DNA of 32,179 nucleotides from Flavobacteriaceae bacterium (GTDB lineage Bacteria > Bacteroidota > Bacteroidia > Flavobacteriales > Flavobacteriaceae), in NCBI GenBank assembly GCA_947472705.1, contig CANJDA010000004.1:1-32179 (forward strand). The letters are read 5' to 3'. The translations under genes and the position numbers were made by a program. Shown here piece after piece: positions 23,695-31,474 of the stretch (positions are counted from its first letter, which is position 1; the number at the start of each line of letters is the position of its first letter). The notes beneath the pieces are model-generated. The model saw nothing but the letters and a program-made list of their open reading frames with translations, did no database searches and was not told where the DNA came from.

Positions 23695-24732
23695 TTATAA
23701 AGATTGGATTTTCTTCACAATCGTTTCGGGAGTAATCGTTCGCATGACGTCTTCATAGCCTTCCACTTTTTTGTTTCCATAAACAGATGTGGGCAACAAT
23801 GGGTATTGTTCTCGGTCTGATGTTAAACAATTTTCCATCGGTTGATTAAACGGTTTAAAACCAGCAAAAGGATGAGTAGCGCCCCAAAGTGTAATGACTT
23901 TTATGCCCAACATTGCCGCTATGTGGGAATTTCCACTATCCATTGAAAGCATCACGTCTAGATTTGAAATGATTTTTAGTTCTTGATTTAATTTCAGTTT
24001 TCCAGCAATGACAATACAGTTTTTTTTGTCTTTGGCTAATGTATTTAACTTGTTAATTTCTTCGTTTCCTCCACCAAAAAGGAAGATTTTATAATACTGA
24101 TTTGACGCTAAAACTTCAATAACTTTTTGCATTAAATCAAGTGGATAGACTTTGCTATCGTATTGGGCAAATGGAGCAATTCCAATCCAATTCTTATTCT
24201 CTTTTTCGCCTGAAACTTTAATGATGTCATCAGACAAAATTGCTTTTTCAGGAAATATTGGATTGGTTAAATCAATAAAAAAACCAAGTTGGTTAAAAGT
24301 CTCAATATGTCTTTCCACCATTGACTTTAAAGGCTTAAAAATTTTATTTTCAAGACGAGTTAAAGCATTTTTGTCAGCTCTTCCTTTATTGGTAAAAGCC
24401 ACTTTCTTTCCGCTTAAAGCAAATAACGTTCTGATAACTTTAGAACGCAAAACGTTGTGTAAATCAGCTACCACATGAATATTTAATTGCTTTAAATCAG
24501 AATACAATTTCAGCAAACCGAAGAATCCTTTGTGTTTCCCTTTTACATCAACAGCAAAGAAACTTACATTGGGAATACCCTCAAAAAAAGGTTGAAAAAG
24601 GGGCCTCGAAACGACTGTGATCTTAACATGGGAGTTCTGCTGCACTAAAGCTCTGACAACAGGAACCGTCATCGCAACATCGCCCATGGCAGATAATCGG
24701 ATGACGGCTATATGTTGGATTTTGTTTGACAA
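23695..24732 (-). CDS. Glycosyltransferase family 9 (heptosyltransferase-like)
   Basis: 345 residues. N-terminal HIAVIRLSAMGDVAMTVPVV and C-terminal SMDSGNSHIAAMLGIKVITLWGATHP are the acceptor and ADP-sugar binding ends of GT9 enzymes; the central FLFGGGNEE belongs to the second Rossmann fold. It would add heptose or another sugar to the lipopolysaccharide core at the inner membrane's cytoplasmic face. It follows the DUF4254 gene by 14 bases on the same strand. The exact sugar is not readable. Confidence 0.88.
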   Translation of the reverse strand: MSNKIQHIAVIRLSAMGDVAMTVPVVRALVQQNSHVKITVVSRPLFQPFFEGIPNVSFFAVDVKGKHKGFFGLLKLYSDLKQLNIHVVADLHNVLRSKVIRTLFALSGKKVAFTNKGRADKNALTRLENKIFKPLKSMVERHIETFNQLGFFIDLTNPIFPEKAILSDDIIKVSGEKENKNWIGIAPFAQYDSKVYPLDLMQKVIEVLASNQYYKIFLFGGGNEEINKLNTLAKDKKNCIVIAGKLKLNQELKIISNLDVMLSMDSGNSHIAAMLGIKVITLWGATHPFAGFKPFNQPMENCLTSDREQYPLLPTSVYGNKKVEGYEDVMRTITPETIVKKIQSL

Positions 24733-24746
24733 AAGATTGTCGGGAA

Positions 24747-25352
24747 TTATTTTTTGTTTTGGTACAAAACAGGATTCAAATCATCATCGTTGTACATCTT
24801 CATTTGCTTGTACACTTTCATGAATTTGTCACCGTTTTCAATATCAGTCAACAAGTCATTGATAGAAATAAACATATCGCTTTTTTGGTCTAATAACACA
24901 TTTAATTTCTCTTGGCATTTGGCTCTGTGTTCAACGGTAGCTTCAGCACGAGTAGCCTCTTCATTCATGTGGTAGATTTTCAAAGCCAATATTGACAAAC
25001 GGTCAATCGCCCAAGCCGGACTTTCGGTATTGATTTTGGCATTAGGTTTTACCTTAACGTCTTTGTGTTTCTGCAGAAAATAGCTGTCAATGTATTCCAC
25101 CATATCAGTACGCACTTGATTGGAAGCATCGATTTTTCTCTTCAAAACCAAAGCGGCAACAGGGTCAATATTGGGGTCACGAATGATATCTTCATAATGC
25201 CATTGTACTGTATCTACCCAGTTTTTGGCATACAATAAATATTCAATAGTTCCTTTGGTGAAAGGGTTTATTGTAGGTTGGTATACATCATCATTAATAT
25301 GGTAATCTTTGATGCTTTGTTCGAAAATAGGAAATGCAAATTGTGAAAACAT
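24747..25352 (-). CDS. DUF4254 domain protein
   Basis: The ORF track starts at 25562, but the first 70 residues overlap the divergent upp gene and lack family character; the Met at 25352 begins MFSQFAFPIFEQSIKDYH, the usual DUF4254 start. This gives 201 residues, all alpha-helical and soluble (VDTVQWHYEDIIRDPNIDP, PAWAIDRLSILALKIYHM). The function of the family is unknown. It is often beside GT9 genes in Bacteroidota, as here, so a glycan link is possible. A -7 element lies 84 bases upstream. Confidence 0.85.
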   Translation of the reverse strand: MFSQFAFPIFEQSIKDYHINDDVYQPTINPFTKGTIEYLLYAKNWVDTVQWHYEDIIRDPNIDPVAALVLKRKIDASNQVRTDMVEYIDSYFLQKHKDVKVKPNAKINTESPAWAIDRLSILALKIYHMNEEATRAEATVEHRAKCQEKLNVLLDQKSDMFISINDLLTDIENGDKFMKVYKQMKMYNDDDLNPVLYQNKK

Positions 25353-25435
25353 AACAGTAAAATTTATTTTATTTAATTTCGTTCCATTCGCCTTGAAGGC
25401 TTGGGTCATAAAATTCGACCAAAAGGTCTCGGGTG

Positions 25436-25443
25436 CAAAGATA
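25436..25443 (-). promoter_or_regulatory. -7 promoter element for DUF4254-GT9
   Basis: Minus-strand TATCTTTG matches TAnnTTTG exactly and is followed by CACC, as at the atpB promoter. It predicts a leader of about 80 bases before the revised DUF4254 start and agrees with that shorter gene model. No -33 TTG at standard spacing. Confidence 0.5.
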
Positions 25444-25484
25444 GTTTTTATACTTTTACCGAAACATACAAATTTTTGTCGTCC

Positions 25485-26138
25485 ATGCATATTCATTATA
25501 TTTCTGAACAAAACAGTATTCTTAATCATTTTTTGGCCCAAATTCGTGATGTAATCATCCAAAAAGATAGCATGCGTTTTAGAAAAAATATTGAACGAAT
25601 AGGTGAAATAATGGCTTATGAGCTAAGTAAAACTTTGGAATATAAAAATGTGGATGTACAAACTCCCCTAGGGATAAAACATACCACCACCGTTGCCGAA
25701 CCAGTTGTTTTATGTTCTATTCTTCGTGCCGGATTGGCTTTGCATATGGGTTTTATGAACATTTTTGATAATGCCGAAAACGGTTTTGTTTCTGCTTACC
25801 GACATCATTATGACAACGATGATAAATTTGACATTTTGGTAGAATACCAAGCAGCCCCTTCTTTTGAAAATAAAAATTTGATTCTGATTGATCCAATGTT
25901 AGCCACAGGTCAATCTATAGTAGCGGTTTTACACAAATTACATTTAGAACAAAAACCAAAAGAAATTCACATTGCAGTTGTCATTGCGGCTCCTGAAGGC
26001 ATTGCTTACCTTGAAAAAAACCTTCCCGATAATTGCCATCTATGGGTTGCCGCTTTAGACGAAAAACTCAACGAGAAAAACTATATTGTTCCTGGTCTTG
26101 GGGATGCTGGTGATTTAGCCTACGGCAATAAATTATAG
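25485..26138 (+). CDS. upp: Uracil phosphoribosyltransferase
   Basis: The start is set at the Met at 25485 (HIHYISEQNSILNHFLAQIRD follows), not 25401, since this gives the normal family length of 217 residues. PRPP-binding loop LILIDPMLATGQSI, SILRAGLALHMGF, and the C-terminal uracil-binding YIVPGLGDAGDLAYG are all present. It converts uracil and PRPP to UMP in pyrimidine salvage. Its last six bases overlap the 3' end of the convergent DUF6427 gene. Confidence 0.95.
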   Translation: MHIHYISEQNSILNHFLAQIRDVIIQKDSMRFRKNIERIGEIMAYELSKTLEYKNVDVQTPLGIKHTTTVAEPVVLCSILRAGLALHMGFMNIFDNAENGFVSAYRHHYDNDDKFDILVEYQAAPSFENKNLILIDPMLATGQSIVAVLHKLHLEQKPKEIHIAVVIAAPEGIAYLEKNLPDNCHLWVAALDEKLNEKNYIVPGLGDAGDLAYGNKL

Positions 26139-27062
26139 TTGTGTAAAAAAGGCTATAAAACTTCCTGCAATTGCAAATAGTAATACAATTTCTTGGTACA
26201 TTTTACTTTGAGAATACTCTATGTTATTAGTACACATAACCGATAAGGGAAGAAAAGTGAAAAGTAACATGGCATTGTTTTTTTCAGGAGACATTACAAA
26301 AACAATTACTCCAATTAAAAATCCGAAAATTAGTTTCTTATATGAGGCCTGCAATATTAGTGGTCTGTTGGACAAAGATAAAATCATTGAAAAAAGAAAA
26401 TAAACGGCAAGAACTACATAAAATGAAAGAGCCGCATTTTGATAGTTGTTTGTAAAATAATTCAGTTCAAAATTCACTTGTGTTTGACTCAAAAAATAGT
26501 CAATCCAGGTTTTGTTAAAAACAATTGCAGCCATTAAAAATAAGATGGCTGAAGTAAAGAAAGCTACAAAAGGCAAAAGCCAATTTCTATAATCTCTAGA
26601 AGCATGAAAAATAATGGAAATGTAAACCAAGATTATAAAAAGAATACACCAAAAATGAAACAAACTGGCGATAAAAATCCACATCGCGGCATCAAAAATT
26701 TTTTCTTTTGGGGCCTTTAAGCTTTGAAGTGAAATCAGTCTCCTAAAGGAAAGTAATAAAAAAAAGTTGGCCAACATTAAGTTAGTATTACTAAAAACTG
26801 ACGGGAAAAGAATTAAAAACAATAGAAAAAATAAAATAGTATAGCTGCTGTCTTTAGTCAATCCATTTTTTTTGGCCATAAAATTTACTAGGAAAAAGGA
26901 GGCTAACAATAAGACAATAAACAGCCCGTTTTTTGATAATCTATTGGTTGCCAATACAGTACCCAAATTGCTGGTTTGGTATAAAAAAAAGGTAATTAAT
27001 AACAGAACTACAATCAGTGAATAATTCAAGATAGTAGATTTTTTAAAAATGCTTGTTATCAT
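26133..27062 (-). CDS. DUF6427-like polytopic membrane protein
   Basis: 309 residues, about 10 hydrophobic segments, little soluble sequence. It opens with ITSIFKKSTILNYSLIVVLL and contains FIASLFHFWCILFIILVYIS and YFTNNYQNAALSFYVVLAVY. It matches by recollection a Flavobacteriia family (DUF6427) found next to upp and purD. No known catalytic motif is visible; the overall shape recalls multi-helix polymerase/ligase-type envelope proteins, but that is speculation. It overlaps upp by six bases at its 3' end. Confidence 0.7.
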   Translation of the reverse strand: MITSIFKKSTILNYSLIVVLLLITFFLYQTSNLGTVLATNRLSKNGLFIVLLLASFFLVNFMAKKNGLTKDSSYTILFFLLFLILFPSVFSNTNLMLANFFLLLSFRRLISLQSLKAPKEKIFDAAMWIFIASLFHFWCILFIILVYISIIFHASRDYRNWLLPFVAFFTSAILFLMAAIVFNKTWIDYFLSQTQVNFELNYFTNNYQNAALSFYVVLAVYFLFSMILSLSNRPLILQASYKKLIFGFLIGVIVFVMSPEKNNAMLLFTFLPLSVMCTNNIEYSQSKMYQEIVLLFAIAGSFIAFFTQL

Positions 27063-27082
27063 GTGGATATTTTATACATTTG
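27053..27082 (+). promoter_or_regulatory. Promoter for the DUF6341-like gene
   Basis: TTG at 27053-27055, 19 bases, then TACATTTG at 27075-27082: both elements of the Bacteroidota promoter at standard spacing, the best full match in the window. The TTG lies within the first codons of the divergent DUF6427 gene. The ATG at 27108 follows 25 bases after the -7 element. Confidence 0.65.
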
Positions 27083-27107
27083 TGCTGTAAATATAACATT
27101 TTATAAA

Positions 27108-27338
27108 ATGAAAGCATTTTTTGAAGGCATTCAAACATTATTTGTAGACTTTTTATTTAAACCATGGGATTGGTTACGTTCATTGGAATTAAGCAACTGG
27201 TGGTTGGCTAATATTGTTAGCTGGGCATTGATGCTAATTTGTGCCAAGTACATTGTTTACTGGTGTAAAGAATTAAAAAAACATCAAGATAATAACGAAG
27301 AAAACCAAGATACCACGGCTCATTCTTTTTTAAAGTAA
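27108..27338 (+). CDS. Small membrane protein (DUF6341-like)
   Basis: The start at 27108 (KAFFEGIQTLFVDFLFKPWD follows) is preferred over 27063, because the promoter -7 element lies between them. This gives 76 residues: an amphipathic N-terminus, one membrane helix (WWLANIVSWALMLICAKYIVYWC), and a polar tail (KKHQDNNEENQDTTAH). It resembles the small Flavobacteriia family DUF6341. Function unknown. Its last nine bases overlap purD in the opposite direction. Confidence 0.75.
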   Translation: MKAFFEGIQTLFVDFLFKPWDWLRSLELSNWWLANIVSWALMLICAKYIVYWCKELKKHQDNNEENQDTTAHSFLK

Positions 27339-28604
27339 ATCGAAGCCAATATCTTTTCTAAAATACATCTTATCAAAATACAGCTTGTCTATATTTTGAT
27401 AAGATTTTTTTATTGCTTCTTGGAAAGTTTCACCAAATGAAGTAACCGCCAAAACTCTTCCACCATTAGTCACTACTTTACCGTTTTCTAATTTAGTTCC
27501 AGCGTGAAAAACAAGAGAATCTTGCACATTTTCAATACCTGTAATTTCAAATCCTTTTTCATAATCTTCAGGATAACCGCCTGAAACTACCATAATTGTT
27601 GTAGCGCTTCTCTCGTCAATTTCTAAAACTATTTCGTTCAGATTTTGATTGGCAACCGCTTGAAACAATTCTACTAAATCGGTTTTAATTCTTGGCATTA
27701 CTACTTCCGTTTCTGGGTCGCCCATTCTTACGTTATATTCAATAACCATAGGTTCTCCCTTGACTACAATTAAACCAATAAAAACAAAGCCTTTATATTC
27801 TATTTCATCTTTTTTCAACCCCTCAATTGTAGGTTTTACAATACGAGTTTCAATTTTATTTAATAAAATGGAATCTGCGAATGGCACAGGAGAAACAGCT
27901 CCCATTCCTCCAGTGTTGAGGCCTGTATCGCCATCTCCTATTCTTTTGTAATCTTTGGCAGTTGGCAGTATTTTATAATTTTTACCATCGGTCAATACGA
28001 AACAACTTAGTTCAATTCCGTCGAGAAATTCTTCAATAACCACTTTTGAACTAGCAGATCCAAATTTTGCATGTACCAACATATTTCGTAATTCTGATTT
28101 TGCTTCTTCTAAATCATAAATTATTAGTACACCTTTCCCAGCTGCCAAACCATCAGCTTTTAAAACATATGGGGGTTGTAATGTTTCTAAAAAAAGGCAG
28201 CCATTGTCAACTGTTTCTGAGTTAAAACTATCATACGCTGCTGTTGGAATTTTATGTTTGATGAGAAATTCTTTGGCAAATTCTTTACTTCCTTCGAGCT
28301 GAGCTCCTATTTTTGAAGGTCCAATAACAGGGATGCTTTTTAGTAAGGCATCTTCTTTGAAAAAATCATATATACCAAGAACTAAAGGGTCTTCAGGACC
28401 TACCACAACCATGTCAACTTTTTCTTCAATGACAAAAGCTTTTATTGTTTCGAAATTATTTGGATTAATAGAAATATTCTTAGCAATTGCTGATGTTCCA
28501 GCGTTTCCAGGTGCAACAAATAATTGTGAACAGCTTGAGCTTTGTAATAATTTATAAGCCATAGCGTGCTCTCTCCCGCCAGAGCCTAGTAGTAGAATTG
28601 TCAT
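27330..28604 (-). CDS. purD: Phosphoribosylamine-glycine ligase (GARS)
   Basis: 424 residues, full length. An N-terminal LLLGSGGREHAMAYKL segment, then the ATP-grasp domain with PPYVLKADGLAAGKGVLII, DYKRIGDGDTGLNTGGMGAV and the C-terminal metal site EYNVRMGDPETEVVMP. It joins phosphoribosylamine and glycine using ATP, the second step of purine synthesis, in the cytoplasm. It is a lone gene divergent from the secreted Asp-box protein gene. Confidence 0.97.
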   Translation of the reverse strand: MTILLLGSGGREHAMAYKLLQSSSCSQLFVAPGNAGTSAIAKNISINPNNFETIKAFVIEEKVDMVVVGPEDPLVLGIYDFFKEDALLKSIPVIGPSKIGAQLEGSKEFAKEFLIKHKIPTAAYDSFNSETVDNGCLFLETLQPPYVLKADGLAAGKGVLIIYDLEEAKSELRNMLVHAKFGSASSKVVIEEFLDGIELSCFVLTDGKNYKILPTAKDYKRIGDGDTGLNTGGMGAVSPVPFADSILLNKIETRIVKPTIEGLKKDEIEYKGFVFIGLIVVKGEPMVIEYNVRMGDPETEVVMPRIKTDLVELFQAVANQNLNEIVLEIDERSATTIMVVSGGYPEDYEKGFEITGIENVQDSLVFHAGTKLENGKVVTNGGRVLAVTSFGETFQEAIKKSYQNIDKLYFDKMYFRKDIGFDLL

Positions 28605-28704
28605 GTGTTTAGTAGTTAATTGTTTTGCAAAAATAGGTTGATTATTTTTTTATTGCTTAGTTTTTTTTTACTTTAGTGCCTTGAAAACATAAAAACTATA
28701 AACT

Positions 28705-30039
28705 ATGAAAAAATTATTACTTTCTTTTTCCCTTTTATTAATGGGTTTTACATCTTTTGCTCAAGCATGGGTAGAGCAGGCAACTGCATTTACTACAGCT
28801 AGTAGAGGAATAGAAGATGTACAAATTGTAGATGCAAATACTGTTTGGTGTACTGCTTATGATGGTGTAACACCAACTAACGCTATTCAAGAATTTACAA
28901 GAACTTCAGATGGTGGTTCAACTTGGACTCCTGGATTAATTGATGTAGGGGACACAACTTTAAGCATCACTAACATAACTGCTGTTGATGCGTTGACTGC
29001 TTGGGTAGGAGTATATGATGGCACAAATGGATTAGGTGCAGTATACCAAACAACCGATGGTGGTGTTTCTTGGAATCAACAAACTATTTCTGAATTTACT
29101 ACTTCTGCAGAATCTTGGTTGGATGCAGTTCACTTCTTTAATGCTAATAATGGTATTGCTTTTGGCGATCCTGAAGGTGGAGAATTTGAAGTATATACTA
29201 CTGCTGATGGAGGTAACACTTGGACAAGAGTACCTGGAACAAGTTTACCAGATCCTGCAGCTGGTGAATATGGCTATAATGGTGGGTATGCTGTTGCAGG
29301 AAACACTATTTGGTTTACAACCAACAAAGGTAAAATATACAAAACTACTGACATGGGTGTAACTTGGTCAAAAATTAATGGCCCTACTGGATTTACTGAT
29401 TTTGGATCAGCTGCCATCAACGGAAGACTTCATTTTAGCAATGACACTACAGGATTAATTATAGGTACTTTAAATGGTTCTGCTACAACCCCAACATATA
29501 AAATATGGAAAACTGTTAATGGTACTACTTGGGATACTGGTACAGTTTACACTGGATATAGATTGTTAACTTACATTCCCGGTACAACAACGATAGTTTC
29601 AACATCTCAAAGTGCAACACCAGGAACTGGTTCTGCTTACAGTATTGATAATGGAGTTACATGGACTACAATTGACACTGGAACTCAAAGAGGTTCTGTG
29701 GCATTCTTAGACGGAAGCACTGGATGGTGTGGTGGATTTAATGTTGATGACGTTCTTGGTGGTATATTTAAATTTGATGGTAACCTAGGTAATCAACAAT
29801 TTGATGCCAATACTGTAAAAGTATATCCAAATCCTGCTTCAACTGTAGTAACAATCTCTGCACAACAACTAGATTCATATAACGTAAAAGTTACTGATAT
29901 TACGGGAAAAGTAATGTTAACTAGAGAGTTCAGTACTGTTGAAAATACAGTAGATGTTTCCAATTTTGCTGCTGGTGTTTATTTCTTTGAAATTAATTCA
30001 GGAAGTAAATCACATACTGTTAAGATTATGAAAAATTAA
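28705..30039 (+). CDS. Secreted Asp-box (BNR-like) protein with T9SS type A sorting domain
   Basis: 444 residues. The signal peptide KKLLLSFSLLLMGFTSFAQA leads to a beta-propeller-like region with repeated Asp boxes: TSDGGSTW (67-74), TTDGGVSW (116-123), TADGGNTW (166-173), TTDMGVTW (214-221), SIDNGVTW (313-320). Residues 371-444 are a T9SS C-terminal domain, from VKVYPNPAST through FAAGVYFFEI to the basic end. The protein is thus exported by Sec, then sent across the outer membrane by type IX secretion, where SprE acts. No catalytic motif is evident, so adhesion or photosystem-stability-like repeat functions stay open. An imperfect -7 element (TACTTTAG, 28669) lies upstream. Confidence 0.92.
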   Translation: MKKLLLSFSLLLMGFTSFAQAWVEQATAFTTASRGIEDVQIVDANTVWCTAYDGVTPTNAIQEFTRTSDGGSTWTPGLIDVGDTTLSITNITAVDALTAWVGVYDGTNGLGAVYQTTDGGVSWNQQTISEFTTSAESWLDAVHFFNANNGIAFGDPEGGEFEVYTTADGGNTWTRVPGTSLPDPAAGEYGYNGGYAVAGNTIWFTTNKGKIYKTTDMGVTWSKINGPTGFTDFGSAAINGRLHFSNDTTGLIIGTLNGSATTPTYKIWKTVNGTTWDTGTVYTGYRLLTYIPGTTTIVSTSQSATPGTGSAYSIDNGVTWTTIDTGTQRGSVAFLDGSTGWCGGFNVDDVLGGIFKFDGNLGNQQFDANTVKVYPNPASTVVTISAQQLDSYNVKVTDITGKVMLTREFSTVENTVDVSNFAAGVYFFEINSGSKSHTVKIMKN

Positions 30040-30060
30040 TACTGAATAAATAGTATTTTT

Positions 30061-30089
30061 AAGGGCTGACATTTGTTAGCCCTTTTTTT
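30061..30089 (+). terminator. Intrinsic terminator after the Asp-box gene
   Basis: AAGGGCT (30061-30067) pairs with AGCCCTT (30078-30084), extended by two weak pairs, then T to 30089. A shorter AATACT/AGTATT hairpin with T run lies just before it (30038-30060). The downstream gene begins within ten bases. Confidence 0.85.
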
Positions 30090-30098
30090 ATGACTTTT

Positions 30099-31412
30099 AT
30101 GATCAAGTTTTTTGATTTATCGCTCTTTATAACTGGTTTCCCAATGAAGGAGGCTAAATCTAAATTGGCTAAAATTGAAGCTGTTTTAGAAACAGATTAT
30201 GAAGATTACGTTCTCCAAAAGAAAAATGATATTGTTGAATTTCATTTGAAACATAATATCTCATATAGAGAAATAGTTGGTAAAACTGCTTTTGAAAACT
30301 GGAAAGAATTGCCAATTATGACCAAAAAAGATTTTCAAAAACCTTTATCCAAAAGGATTTCTAGAGGATTTAAAGAAAATGTTTATATCAATAAAACCTC
30401 TGGCTCAAGTGGAGACCCTTTTATTTTTGCCAAAGATAAATTCAGTCATGCCCTTACATGGGCCAATATTATTTCGCGTTTTGGATGGTATGGGGTTGAT
30501 TTTAACACTTCTTTACAAGCTAGATTTTATGGAATTCCGTTGGATTTTATTGGCAATACCAAAGAGCGTTTCAAAGATTTTTTAAGTCATCGTTATCGGT
30601 TTTCTATTTTTGATTTATCTGACAACGTTTTAGAAAAAGTGCTTCTAAAATTTGGTGATAAAAAATTTGATTACATCAATGGATATTCAAGTTCTATCGT
30701 TTTATTTGCCAAATTTTTACAACGAAAAAACATAGTGCTAAATACGGTTTGCCCCACATTAAAATGCTGTGTTGTAACTTCAGAAATGCTTTTTGATGAC
30801 GACAAACAATTGCTTGAAAAACAATTTGGCGTTCCGGTCATCAATGAATATGGCGCATCAGAACTGGATTTAATTGCTTTTCAAAACCCAAATGGTGAAT
30901 GGCAAGTAAATTCAGAAACACTATTTGTTGAAATTTTGGACGAAAACAATAATGTGTTACCCAACGGTAAAGAAGGCCGAATAGTTATTACATCATTATA
31001 CAACAAAGCACATCCTTTCATTAGGTATGACATTGGTGACATTGGAGTTTTGGATGAAAAAAGCACTTTAAAAAAACCTATACTGAAAAAATTAATAGGG
31101 AGAACAAACGACATCGCCATTTTACCAAGTGGTAAAAAATCACCCGGACTAACTTTTTATTATGTAACTAAAAGTATTATTGAAGATGACGGAAACGTTA
31201 AAGAATTTGTAATAAAACAAACCAAAATTGATACTTTTGACATTGAATATGTAAGTCAAAATAAATTGACTTTGGACCAAATCAAAAATATAGAAAAAGC
31301 CATTGCCACTTATTTAGAAAACGGTTTAACCTTCACTTTCACAAGAAAAGAAAAACTAGATCGTGGTAAAAGCGGAAAGCTGAAACAATTTGTTTCGCTT
31401 ATAAAATACTGA
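30099..31412 (+). CDS. CapK-like adenylate-forming enzyme (phenylacetate-CoA ligase family)
   Basis: About 437 residues from the ATG at 30099, chosen over 30090 (which directly touches a terminator T run) and over 30144, which would lose the family-typical GFP segment. Motifs are the phosphate loop KTSGSSGDPF, the adenylate-binding INEYGASELD, HPFIRYDIGDIG, and the C-terminal hinge IGRTND; RGKSGKLKQF holds the usual catalytic Lys region. Such CapK proteins occur in capsule and O-antigen loci; the acid activated is not known. wecB follows after 62 bases. Confidence 0.87.
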   Translation: MIKFFDLSLFITGFPMKEAKSKLAKIEAVLETDYEDYVLQKKNDIVEFHLKHNISYREIVGKTAFENWKELPIMTKKDFQKPLSKRISRGFKENVYINKTSGSSGDPFIFAKDKFSHALTWANIISRFGWYGVDFNTSLQARFYGIPLDFIGNTKERFKDFLSHRYRFSIFDLSDNVLEKVLLKFGDKKFDYINGYSSSIVLFAKFLQRKNIVLNTVCPTLKCCVVTSEMLFDDDKQLLEKQFGVPVINEYGASELDLIAFQNPNGEWQVNSETLFVEILDENNNVLPNGKEGRIVITSLYNKAHPFIRYDIGDIGVLDEKSTLKKPILKKLIGRTNDIAILPSGKKSPGLTFYYVTKSIIEDDGNVKEFVIKQTKIDTFDIEYVSQNKLTLDQIKNIEKAIATYLENGLTFTFTRKEKLDRGKSGKLKQFVSLIKY

Positions 31413-31474
31413 AACAACATTCATTGAACACCTATAAAAATAATTTTCAGTGAAGTAAATAATTCAGCAAAAAT

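Noticed and set aside
29036-29362. 108-residue plus-strand ORF inside the Asp-box gene
   Set aside because: Frame-shifted shadow of the repeat-containing T9SS cargo gene with hydrophobic, low-complexity content only.
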